Of a DNA stretch of 64,000 nt, positions 57,095 through 64,000 are shown in pieces (position 1 is the first letter of the stretch; the number at the start of each line of letters is the position of its first letter). The notes under the pieces are model-generated. The model had not been told where the DNA came from. It saw only the letters and a program-made list of their open reading frames with translations, and made no database searches. Where the stretch lies: contig JBHOQW010000175.1 in assembly GCA_042408665.1 (NCBI GenBank), forward strand, positions 1 through 64,000, written 5' to 3'. Position numbers and translations under genes: made by a program. This DNA comes from CAUJGQ01 sp042408665 (lineage in GTDB: Bacteria > Chloroflexota > Dehalococcoidia > CAUJGQ01).

Positions 57095-58444
57095 CTACCG
57101 CTGGTGCTTCGGCGGTGCGCCGGGGGACCCACTGCGCCCTGCCACCGCCTGCGGGTCGAAGTCGGCCTCGGTGATGACCGCCTCGCCGAACCAGGCGCGC
57201 CAGGGCTGGTGGAAGAAGCGACGCTGACGCCAGAACACGAACACGGCGCAGGCCAGGTACAGGAAGGCGAAGGCCCAGCGCACGGGCTCATCGACCACGG
57301 CCGTCGGCAACCGCCCCGCCAACCCGTCCAACCACAGCCAAGAGAGCACGTCGCCGATGGTCTGCGTGGGCAGGGCGGCCTGGGTAATGAACAGCACGGC
57401 CAGCAGCGCTCCCTCGGCCAGGGAGACGGCCAGGCCCAGCAGCACCGCCACGGCGAACAGGCTCTGCGCCGCCGTGAGGAACACCTCCTCGATCTGCCGG
57501 GCGTCGAGCGGCAACGGTTCGAAGGAGCGGCCGGAGATGGCGAAGGCGATGGGGAGCCCGCCGATGAGCAGCGTCCACTGGTTGACCTTCGAGGAGATAA
57601 GCGCGCCCATGCCGGCCGCCGCGCGCATGCGCCAAGCCATGAGGCCGGCAGCGATGAACTCCGGCGCCTCCGAGGCCAGCGGCGCCACCCACTGTACCAA
57701 GAGGAACTCGTCAATGCCCAGCTCGGTGCCGGTGTGCACCAGGCCTTCGGCGAACGGCTCGGCCGAGGCCAGGATGATGCCGGCGGCGAATACAAACAGC
57801 GCCACCAGCACCGGCCGGCGCCTGCGGGCCGGCAGGGCGCCGATCACCCTCGCCGGACCCATCAGCTCCGGCTCCTCTGCCGGGTGGCGGGCGGCGAGCA
57901 GCAGATAGGCGAGGAACAACCCCATCAGGACCAGACTGTCCAGGAGTGAGATGGACGCCTTGAGCGGCAGCAGGAAGGAATAGAGGGTGGCCAGCCCCAG
58001 GAAGGTGAGCTCGAGCTGGTGACTGCGCGCCAGCTCGAGCAGGGTGCGCCGGCTACGGATGAAGAAGATCAAGACAATCGTGGACCAGCCCAACCCCACC
58101 AGCAACCGGTTGCCGCCGGTCATGTTTGCGGCGGCGTACTGGGCGTAATGCGGATCCTGGCCCGCCTTCCAGGCGAAGGTGAGGTCCACGGCGTATTCCG
58201 GCAGCACGGCGATCAGCGCCAGCACCGCCAACGCCAGCGCCTGGGAGACGTCGTGCTCCGCGGCCTCCGCCGTCCAGGTGAGAATGAACGCGGCGGCGAC
58301 GACGGCTACACCGAAGGTGACGGTCTCCACCACCACGGGCGCGTGCCACAGCCCGGCCCGCAGGCCGAGGGCGGGCGCCGCAGCCGCGGCCAGCAGCACC
58401 AGCCAACTCCAGCGGCTGACCCAGGGTTCCGTTCGTGCCTGCAT
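57095..58444 (-). CDS. CaCA-superfamily cation exchanger, probable Mn2+ exporter
   Basis: 449 residues, about eleven membrane segments. The two alpha repeats of Na+/Ca2+-type exchangers are visible: VLALIAVLPEYAVDLTFAWK with NMTGGNRLLVG (about 75-120), and APLASEAPEFIAAGLMAWRM with ALISSKVNQWTLLIG (about 250-290). The Glu residues (LPEY, APEF) are the ion ligands. Its leader holds a yybP-ykoY (Mn2+) riboswitch, which argues that the substrate is Mn2+ and that the protein exports it when Mn2+ is high. Confidence 0.9.
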   Translation of the reverse strand: MQARTEPWVSRWSWLVLLAAAAAPALGLRAGLWHAPVVVETVTFGVAVVAAAFILTWTAEAAEHDVSQALALAVLALIAVLPEYAVDLTFAWKAGQDPHYAQYAAANMTGGNRLLVGLGWSTIVLIFFIRSRRTLLELARSHQLELTFLGLATLYSFLLPLKASISLLDSLVLMGLFLAYLLLAARHPAEEPELMGPARVIGALPARRRRPVLVALFVFAAGIILASAEPFAEGLVHTGTELGIDEFLLVQWVAPLASEAPEFIAAGLMAWRMRAAAGMGALISSKVNQWTLLIGGLPIAFAISGRSFEPLPLDARQIEEVFLTAAQSLFAVAVLLGLAVSLAEGALLAVLFITQAALPTQTIGDVLSWLWLDGLAGRLPTAVVDEPVRWAFAFLYLACAVFVFWRQRRFFHQPWRAWFGEAVITEADFDPQAVAGRSGSPGAPPKHQR

Positions 58445-58488
58445 GGGCGCTCCCTCCCGTGTCGGGACACGCCAGGCGGCCGCGCACG

Positions 58489-58543
58489 AAAAAAGACCTT
58501 CCCCAGCCGCTGGCGGTCACGCCAGAATCTGGGCAAAGGTCTT
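58489..58543 (-). terminator. Terminator that competes with the Mn2+ riboswitch
   Basis: Minus strand: AAGACCTTTGCCC (58543-58531) pairs with GGGGAAGGTCTT (58504-58493), enclosing a small hairpin CTGGCG/CGCCAG (58510-58525), then TTTTTT (58494-58489). The upstream arm is also the 3' end of the aptamer. Confidence 0.88.
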
Positions 58544-58650
58544 GCCAACCGGTTCATTTCCGGCTGCCGGGACCAGGGCACGCCCGCCATGCCCGTGCTG
58601 GTGACCCCGGCATGTCCCGATGACGACCGGGACAGGGCTACTCCCCCATA
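58531..58650 (-). ncRNA. Mn2+ (yybP-ykoY) riboswitch
   Basis: Minus strand: GGGGGAGTAGCCCTG (58647-58633) is the conserved 5' GGGGAGUAG element, and GGCAAGACCTTTGCCC (58546-58531) is the 3' GCAAGACCUUU element; ACATGCCGGGG and CCAGCACGGGCATGGC lie between them. It leads the CaCA exchanger gene by 86 bp. Metal binding holds the 3' arm and prevents the terminator, so Mn2+ should switch the gene on. Confidence 0.93.
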
Positions 58651-58769
58651 CCCTGTTTCTACCCTACTGCACCAGTGAGCAGTCCGTCCACCGCCGTGCC
58701 GGCAGGCGTTTAAGCGTGGAACGAGCCGGAAAGCACGAAATGGCAGCCCGGGCCGTAGGCTACCGCGCC

Positions 58770-58783
58770 GACGTTCAAACGTC
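58770..58783 (-). terminator. Hairpin past the Nudix gene
   Basis: GACGTT-CA-AACGTC, extended by CCGCGC/GCGCGG outside, 22 bp after the stop at 58805. No T-run. Confidence 0.35.
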
Positions 58784-58804
58784 CCTTCGTCCGCGCGGTT
58801 TTCG

Positions 58805-59338
58805 TCAGCCGCCGCGCAGGCGGGCGGCGTACATAAGTAGGCCCACCTGGCTCTTGGCATCCTGGATCTGGCCGGCGGTGATGGCGGCCAGCGCCTCCGC
58901 CAGGGTTAGCGGCACCACCTCGATCAGCTCGTCCTCATCGGCCCGCAGCCGGCTCTCCACGAGATCTTCGGCCAGGTAGACGTGGATGTATTCGGTGCAG
59001 TAGCCCGGCGCCACCCAGAAGCCGCACAGGCGCGTCAGCCGACCGGCGCGATAGCCGATCTCCTCCTGCAGCTCCCGCTGCGCCGCCGCCTCGATGTCTT
59101 CACCGTCGTCCGTAGTCCCGGCGGGTACCTCCAGCAGCGCGGCGCCCACGGGCGAGCGCCACTGCCGCACCAGCAGGATCCGCCCCTCGCGGTCCACCGG
59201 CACCATCGCCACCGCCGGGTTGTGCTCCACCACCTCGCGCGTGGCGATGCGCCCATCCGGTAAGCGCACGGTGTCGATGCGCAGCCGCACAACCTTGCCC
59301 TCGTAGACGCGGCGCTGCTCGATCGTCTGCTCCTCCAC
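58805..59338 (-). CDS. ADP-ribose-type Nudix hydrolase
   Basis: 177 residues from a GTG at 59338, which follows CGGAGGCGAC. The family start is VEEQTIEQRRVYEGKVVRLR (residues 1-20). LEVPAGTTDDGEDIEAAAQ and RELQEEIGY form the Nudix box (about 65-92), and VAPGYCTEYIHVYLA follows. This order matches ADP-ribose pyrophosphatases (NudF/YqkG). It hydrolyses ADP-ribose or a similar sugar nucleotide. It lies downstream of the GNAT gene with 158 bp between. Confidence 0.88.
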   Translation of the reverse strand: MEEQTIEQRRVYEGKVVRLRIDTVRLPDGRIATREVVEHNPAVAMVPVDREGRILLVRQWRSPVGAALLEVPAGTTDDGEDIEAAAQRELQEEIGYRAGRLTRLCGFWVAPGYCTEYIHVYLAEDLVESRLRADEDELIEVVPLTLAEALAAITAGQIQDAKSQVGLLMYAARLRGG

Positions 59339-59496
59339 CGTCGCCTCCGTACCGTCCCGGCGTGCCGGGGCTGTTGTCCCTGCGCAGGCGGTCGCTGTCG
59401 GCCGCCCCCGCCATTGTCCCGCGCTCGGCGCCACGCGCCTAGCCCACTCCCCGCACGGGTGCTCGGGGCTAGGTAGGCGTGGAGGGCACCGAGCGC

Positions 59497-60042
59497 TCAG
59501 GCGCCGGATGCATCCCGTGGGCGACCTTCGACGATGGGCAGGGCCTGAGCGCCGTTCACGTTGGGGAACAGGTCAATGGAGACGGCGATCTCGTTGCAGG
59601 AGGGAAACTTCGGGCAGCGGTAGCACTCGTTCCACACCTTGCGGGGGAAGTTCGCCACGTTGGCCAGCCGAAAGCCCAGCTTCTCAAAGAAACCGGGCTT
59701 GTAGGTCAGGGCGAACACGCGCGGCAGCCCCAGACGGCGTGCCTCGTCCAGGCAGGCACGCACCAGGGCCGCGCCCACCCCCTTGAGCTGGCGATCCTCC
59801 CGCACAGCCAGAGACTTGATCTCGGCCAGGTCCGCCCAGAGCAGGTGTAGCGCCGCGCAGCCGAGGAACTCGCCCTGCGCGTCGCGGGCGACGAAGAAAT
59901 CGCGCAGGTTCTCGTAGATCTCGTTCAGGGGGCGGTGCAGCATCTCGCCCCGGTCGGCGAAATAGGTGACGAGGCGAAAGATGGCCTCGGCATCCGCCAC
60001 CGTCGCCTTCTCAACCCGGATCGTGTCTGCCGCGGGCCCCAT
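59497..60042 (-). CDS. ArgA-like GNAT N-acetyltransferase
   Basis: 181 residues from the ATG at 60042. GNAT acetyl-CoA site: AEIKSLAVREDRQLKGVGAA (about 86-105), with LVRACLDEARRLGLPRVFAL after it, and the ArgA-type end YKPGFFEKLGFRLANV, FPRKVWNECYRCPKFPSCNE. The last piece is typical of short, stand-alone N-acetylglutamate synthase proteins. It follows a zinc-ribbon gene by 14 bp and shares its promoter. Acetylation of glutamate is likely but not proven; no other arg gene is near. Confidence 0.85.
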   Translation of the reverse strand: MGPAADTIRVEKATVADAEAIFRLVTYFADRGEMLHRPLNEIYENLRDFFVARDAQGEFLGCAALHLLWADLAEIKSLAVREDRQLKGVGAALVRACLDEARRLGLPRVFALTYKPGFFEKLGFRLANVANFPRKVWNECYRCPKFPSCNEIAVSIDLFPNVNGAQALPIVEGRPRDASGA

Positions 60043-60056
60043 CGTCGTGTCGATCG

Positions 60057-60227
60057 TCAGGCCTCCTGCGTCTGGAGCGTCATCCAGGACCACGTCCGGC
60101 AGCGCGGGCAGCGCTTGAGGATGTTGCCGGTTACGCCGTTGCCATCATCCATGGGCAGGATGCCGATGGGCGCGACGCGCACCGCCGCCGAGCACTTCGG
60201 GCAGGTGAGGACGGGGGACGGTTCCAT
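60057..60227 (-). CDS. 56-residue zinc-ribbon protein
   Basis: A small gene starting MEPSPVLTCPKCSAAVRVAP after GAGGTG (seven bases before the ATG). Two CxxC knuckles, CPKC (9-12) and CPRC (40-43), 27 residues apart, fit a single zinc ribbon. It ends RTWSWMTLQTQEA. It is 14 bp before the GNAT gene and is the first gene after the promoter at 60273. Its role is unknown; an RNA- or protein-binding accessory is possible. Confidence 0.65.
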   Translation of the reverse strand: MEPSPVLTCPKCSAAVRVAPIGILPMDDGNGVTGNILKRCPRCRTWSWMTLQTQEA

Positions 60228-60272
60228 CGAGATGCACCTCAGGTGGTGGTGGCCGCAGGCGAGAGCAGTGCA

Positions 60273-60301
60273 ATTATATGAACGTTGCTGCCCACTGCAA
60301 A
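60273..60301 (-). promoter_or_regulatory. Promoter of the zinc-ribbon/GNAT operon
   Basis: Minus strand: -35 TTTGCA (60301-60296), 17-bp spacer, perfect -10 TATAAT (60278-60273). Start of transcription about 60266. Confidence 0.75.
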
Positions 60302-60334
60302 CTGGCCGCCAACCGCGCCGCCCGCCGCGGCACC

Positions 60335-62095
60335 TCAGCCCTCGGTGGCGGCCAGCATCTCGTCCGCGGCGGCCAGGTGCGCGGCGCTGACGCCGCCGAG
60401 CATCGCCGCCAGCTCCCGCCGCCGCTCCTCGCCGTTCAGCTCTCGCACCTCGGTGAACGTGCGCCCGCCGTCCACCCGTTTGGCGACCGCCAGGTGACGC
60501 TCGGCACGGGCCGCCACCTGCGGCAGGTGCGTGATGCAGATCACCTGGTGGTGGCGACCAAGCGCGGCCAGCTTCTCGCCCACCACCCGGCCGGAGCGGC
60601 CACCGATGCCCACATCCACTTCATCAAACACCAGCGTGGGCACGGCGTCGGCGGCGCCCAGCACTGTCTTCAGCGCCAGCATCAGCCGGGCGGTCTCGCC
60701 GCCACTCGCCACCTTGGCCAGCGGGCGCAGCGGCTCGCCGGGGTTGAGAGAGACGTAGAACTCCACCCGATCGACGCCGCTGCGGTCGAAGGCCACAGCT
60801 GTAGCCCCGGCCGGCGCGGGCTCCGTTCCCAACGCCACCAATTCTGTCAGCGGCAGGGCGACGGGCACGCCCTCCGGGTCCTCGCGCCGCTCAAACCGCA
60901 CGGCAAAGCGCCCGCCGGCCAGGTTCAGCTCGGCGATCTCCGTCTGCACCGCCTCGGCTAGGCGGCAGGCAGCCCGCCGACGCGCGTGCGACAGCCGTTC
61001 GGCCGCCGTCGCCAGGCGCGCGCGCAGCGCCTCCTCTCGCTCTCGGAGCTCTTCCAAACGCTCCTCACCCAGGGTCAGCTCCGCCAGTTCGGCCCGCGCC
61101 CGCTCCGCGTAGGCCAGCACCTCGGCCAGCGTGGCGCCGTACTTGCGCTTGAGCGCGGCGATCAGAGCCAGCCGCTCCTCGATGCGCTCCAGGCGGCGCG
61201 GGTTGTATTCGACCCCCTCGCGATAGGCGCGCAGCTCCCGCGCCAGGTCGTACACCTGCGATTGCAGCGCCTCGGCCAGGGCGGCCGTCTCCGCCATGCG
61301 CGGGTCGATGCGCGCCAGTTGCGCCAGCGCATCGGCCGCCAGTCCCAGGGCATCCGCCGCCGAGGCCGAGCGACCGCCGCCCGTCAGGGCCGTGTGGGCC
61401 GCCTCGGAGAGCCGGGCCAGCTCCTCGGCGCTGACCAGGAGCTGGCGCTCGGCGCGCAGCTCCTCCTCCTCGTCCGGGCGCAGCCGTGCCGCGTCGATCT
61501 CCTGCACCTCGTAGGCCAGCCGGTCCTGGCGGCGGGCCCGCTCCCGCTCGTCCTCCGTCAGGCGGCGGATGGCGGCCCGCACCTCGCGCAGCTCGGCGAC
61601 CAGCGCCGTCACCGCCGCCCGCTCCGCCCCCAGACCGGCAAACCGGTCCAGATGCCCGAGATGCTCCGCCGGACGCAGGACAGAGAGCTGATCCTCCTGA
61701 CCGTGGATGTCCACCAGCCGCCGGCCCAGCGCCGCCAAAGCGCTCTGCACCACCACGCGGCCATTCACCCGGGCCACCGAGCGTCCCTGCCGCGGCACCT
61801 CACGGCTGATGATGAGCAGGCCATCCTCGGGCTCGATGCCGACCTCCGACAGGGTCTCGGCCAGCGCCTCATCGGCGCCCGGGTCGACGCGGAACACCCC
61901 TTCCACGCGCGCGGCGCCGGCACCGGCGCGCACGACCTCCGGGTCCGCCCGACCGCCAAGCAGCAGGGCGAGGGCGTCGATGATCAGGCTCTTGCCCGCG
62001 CCGGTCTCGCCGGTGATGGCGTTGAAGCCGGGCGCAAAGCGGAGACGCACGTGCTCGGCGACGGCGAAGTTGCGGATATCGAGCTCGTCGAGCAT
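60335..62095 (-). CDS. recN: DNA repair protein RecN
   Basis: 586 residues. SMC-type ATPase split by a long coiled coil: MLDELDIRNFAVAEHVRLRF and P-loop ITGETGAGKSLIIDALALLL at the start (about 28-47), coiled coil from about 150 to 370, and the C-terminal signature SGGETARLMLALK (about 462) with Walker B PTLVFDEVDVGIGG, then VICITHLPQVAARAERH. RecN acts early in double-strand break repair. It is followed at the other side by NAD kinase 103 bp upstream, the usual order nadK-recN. Confidence 0.96.
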   Translation of the reverse strand: MLDELDIRNFAVAEHVRLRFAPGFNAITGETGAGKSLIIDALALLLGGRADPEVVRAGAGAARVEGVFRVDPGADEALAETLSEVGIEPEDGLLIISREVPRQGRSVARVNGRVVVQSALAALGRRLVDIHGQEDQLSVLRPAEHLGHLDRFAGLGAERAAVTALVAELREVRAAIRRLTEDERERARRQDRLAYEVQEIDAARLRPDEEEELRAERQLLVSAEELARLSEAAHTALTGGGRSASAADALGLAADALAQLARIDPRMAETAALAEALQSQVYDLARELRAYREGVEYNPRRLERIEERLALIAALKRKYGATLAEVLAYAERARAELAELTLGEERLEELREREEALRARLATAAERLSHARRRAACRLAEAVQTEIAELNLAGGRFAVRFERREDPEGVPVALPLTELVALGTEPAPAGATAVAFDRSGVDRVEFYVSLNPGEPLRPLAKVASGGETARLMLALKTVLGAADAVPTLVFDEVDVGIGGRSGRVVGEKLAALGRHHQVICITHLPQVAARAERHLAVAKRVDGGRTFTEVRELNGEERRRELAAMLGGVSAAHLAAADEMLAATEG

Positions 62096-62198
62096 GACTC
62101 TCCCGCGAACACCGTCACGACGGGGTGTACAGCCTCCTTGCCCTTACAAGGGTAGCAAAGGGACAGCCGTTCCGGATGGCCCACGGCACGCGCGCCGA

Positions 62199-63074
62199 TC
62201 ACTCGCGGTGCGCAGCTCGCTCGCCGGTGTCGAGCAGGCGGGTGAGGTTGCGGAAGAAATCGGAGGGCGGCCCCAGACGGATGAAGCGTGCCCGGTACTC
62301 GCTGCGGCGCACGCGCACGCTGGCGCCGGTAGACACGAGGTAGTCGATCTGGCCGTCGAACGAGACGACGGCGCGCATCTCCGTGTGCACGCGCAGCTCC
62401 ACGCGCGTGTCGCGCGGCAGGACGATCGGCCGCACGCGCGAGATGTGGGCCGCCACCGGCGTGAGCACCATGTCCTCCGCCTCCGGACACAAGACCGGCC
62501 CACCGGCGGACAGGTTGTAGCCCGTGCTGCCGGTGGCCGTGCACACCAGCACGCTGTCCGCCCGCACCACCTCCACGCGGGCGCCGTCCAGCAGCACCTC
62601 GATGTCCACCGGCCGCCCGCCGAAGCGGCCGACGACGACGTCGTTGAGTGTGTGTTGGGGCGGCAGGTCGGCCGGCGGTCGGTCGTCGGGCAGGCGCACC
62701 TCGGCGCGCAGCATCGTGCGGTGCTCGAGGCGGCCGGCGCCGTCCAGCACCTCGTGCAGGCGGATGGCCGCCTCGTCCGGCCGCAGCTCGCTGAGGAAGC
62801 CCAGCCGCCCCATATTGACGCCGATGATCGGCGTCTCGTAGGGGATAGCCACGCGCGCGGCGCGCAGCACGGTGCCGTCACCGCCGATACAGATGAGCAG
62901 GTCGGTATCGGGCACGTGCGCCGGCCCGCTCGGATCCCACGCCGACAGGCACCACAGCCGCCGCACGCGCGCCGTGAGGCGCTGGCCCAACTCCTCGGCC
63001 AGCACACGCGCCGCGGCCACGCGCGGGTGGTAGAACAGGCCGACTGTCTCGTACTTCACCGACCGCCACCCCAT
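62199..63074 (-). CDS. nadK: NAD kinase
   Basis: 291 residues from the ATG at 63074, which overlaps the tlyA stop as TGATG. The GGDGT motif is in LLICIGGDGTVLRAAR (about residue 62), then NMGRLGFLSELRP and the NE/D-type site TATGSTGYNLSAGGP (about 160). It makes NADP+ from NAD+. Standard tlyA-nadK-recN order. Confidence 0.96.
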   Translation of the reverse strand: MGWRSVKYETVGLFYHPRVAAARVLAEELGQRLTARVRRLWCLSAWDPSGPAHVPDTDLLICIGGDGTVLRAARVAIPYETPIIGVNMGRLGFLSELRPDEAAIRLHEVLDGAGRLEHRTMLRAEVRLPDDRPPADLPPQHTLNDVVVGRFGGRPVDIEVLLDGARVEVVRADSVLVCTATGSTGYNLSAGGPVLCPEAEDMVLTPVAAHISRVRPIVLPRDTRVELRVHTEMRAVVSFDGQIDYLVSTGASVRVRRSEYRARFIRLGPPSDFFRNLTRLLDTGERAAHRE

Positions 63075-63892
63075 CACGCACGCCGGCGGTCCGCCGCGCG
63101 GGCTCCCCCGCCCTGCGCATGATGCGGCTCTACCGCCGCCGGTGACAATCCCCCGTCGCCGGCGGCGTTCTCCCGCTGCAAGAGGAGGAAGAACTCGCGG
63201 TTGCCGTCCGCGCCGCGCACGGGCGAGGTGGTGAGCCCGCGCACGCGAAAGCCGTGGCGCACAGCCCAGGCGACTACCCGGCCCAGGACGGCGGCATGCA
63301 CCAGAGGGTCGCGCACCACGCCGCCGCGGCCCACCTCCTCGGGCCGGGCCTCAAACTGCGGTTTGACCAGCGCCACCACCAGGCCGCCCGGCCGCAACAG
63401 GCGGCGCACGGGCTCCAGCACCTTGGTGAGCGAGATAAACGACAGGTCGAGCGTGGCGATGTCTACCGGTTCCGGCAGGCCGGTGAGGTGGCGCAGGTTG
63501 GTGCGCTCCATCACCACCACGCGCGGGTCGGTGCGCAGGCGATAATCGAGCTGCCCGTAGCCCACGTCCACCGCGTACACGCGCGCCGCCCCGGCCTGAA
63601 GCAGGCAATCGGTGAAGCCGCCGGTCGAGGCGCCGGCATCGAGGGCCACGCGCCCGGACACGTCCAGCCCGAAGGCGGCCAGCGCGCCGGCCAGCTTCTC
63701 GCCGCCGCGGCTGACAAACCGCGGCCGTGTCGTGACGGACAGCGAGGCCCCCTCATCGACGAGCTGGCCGGGTTTGGTCACCGGCTGGCCATCGACCAGC
63801 ACCTGGCCGGCCAGCACCGCGGCGCGCGCCTTCTCTCGGCTGGGCATCAATCCGCGCTCGACCAGCAACACGTCCACCCGTCTCCTGGCCAT
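63074..63892 (-). CDS. tlyA: TlyA-type rRNA 2'-O-methyltransferase/haemolysin-like protein
   Basis: 272 residues from the ATG at 63892. An S4 RNA-binding domain (RRRVDVLLVERGLMPSREKA, residues 3-60) precedes an FtsJ-type methyltransferase: SRGGEKLAGALAAFG, ALDAGASTGGFTDCLLQAGA (about 84-103), AVDVGYGQLDYRLR and LVKPQFEARPEEVG. TlyA methylates 16S and 23S rRNA. The C-terminal 25 residues (GGGARAADRRR) extend beyond the family. First of tlyA-nadK-recN; it may follow a gene outside the window. Confidence 0.94.
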   Translation of the reverse strand: MARRRVDVLLVERGLMPSREKARAAVLAGQVLVDGQPVTKPGQLVDEGASLSVTTRPRFVSRGGEKLAGALAAFGLDVSGRVALDAGASTGGFTDCLLQAGAARVYAVDVGYGQLDYRLRTDPRVVVMERTNLRHLTGLPEPVDIATLDLSFISLTKVLEPVRRLLRPGGLVVALVKPQFEARPEEVGRGGVVRDPLVHAAVLGRVVAWAVRHGFRVRGLTTSPVRGADGNREFFLLLQRENAAGDGGLSPAAVEPHHAQGGGARAADRRRA

Positions 63893-64000
63893 CCCATGGC
63901 TCAGGGTAGGACGGACGCCCTCCGCCGGCAACGGCGCGCGCCCCGCGCTCGAGGAGGGCGCGATCCGTTGCCTGGCGTGGGCCGGCTCCACTACCATGGG
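63893..64000. other. Right edge of the window
   Basis: 108 bases upstream of tlyA. The tlyA frame is open to the edge, but no recognisable protein end or promoter is visible. Confidence 0.4.

Overview
The window is high-GC bacterial DNA, densely packed with genes on both strands and with few long gaps. No rRNA, tRNA, CRISPR array, phage or complete insertion sequence was seen. The mix of genes is aerobic CobN-type cobalamin synthesis, a single-chain BchI/BchD-like chelatase, a lipoate-dependent 2-oxoacid dehydrogenase, TadE/TadG-like envelope proteins, GTG starts, and both cobalamin and c-di-AMP riboswitches. This fits a chromosome of a high-GC, probably aerobic Chloroflexota (Thermomicrobia-like) bacterium. 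That placement is an inference from gene content; other high-GC groups cannot be excluded.

Layout. 1-6.1 kb: pyruvate-type dehydrogenase genes E1alpha, E1beta and E2 (cut by the window edge) on the minus strand, a PaiB-like protein, a secreted cupredoxin-like protein and the E3 gene lpdA, facing a TetR regulator. 6.2-15.8 kb: metallo-hydrolase, stress-type proteins, lipB, DinB-fold protein, a TSUP transporter with two small proteins, queG, and an HD-GYP membrane protein. 15.8-18.5 kb: three TadE/TadG-like genes, one with an AT-rich core, and a ribbon-helix-helix protein. 18.5-29.1 kb: cobalamin block. A B12 riboswitch drives cbtB-cbtA-cobN, with a chelatase I/D fusion further on; the cobO fusion gene and two enzymes are divergent. 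A decayed DUF4258/DUF2283 pair sits between cobN and the chelatase gene. 29.2-38.6 kb: alpha/beta hydrolase, a giant BNR-repeat protein, a two-gene cupredoxin/multicopper oxidase operon and a polysaccharide deacetylase. 38.7-48.8 kb: housekeeping genes (RlmD/TrmA-type methyltransferase, Maf, UDG-like protein, RsfS, Ndk, TsaB, TsaE, phosphoesterase, SDR). 48.9-58.6 kb: a CPA2 antiporter behind a c-di-AMP riboswitch, a Crp/Fnr regulator, a heterodimeric ABC exporter, a second TSUP protein, and a CaCA exchanger behind a Mn2+ (yybP-ykoY) riboswitch. 58.8-64 kb: Nudix hydrolase, zinc-ribbon/GNAT pair, recN, NAD kinase and tlyA.

Three themes stand out. First, three metabolite or ion riboswitches control transport genes in one window: cobalamin for cobalt uptake and insertion, c-di-AMP for a monovalent-cation antiporter, and Mn2+ for a cation exchanger. 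Second, the two cobalamin enzymes that act just before and just after the cobalt-reduction step (CobN and CobO) each carry an N-terminal thioredoxin-like [2Fe-2S] domain. This suggests a built-in electron supply in place of, or alongside, CobR. Third, a dispersed intergenic repeat built on GTGCTGAGTGCTG repeatedly supplies the stop codon of the gene before it.

Start codons were chosen by Shine-Dalgarno spacing and family alignment from memory; no database search was run.
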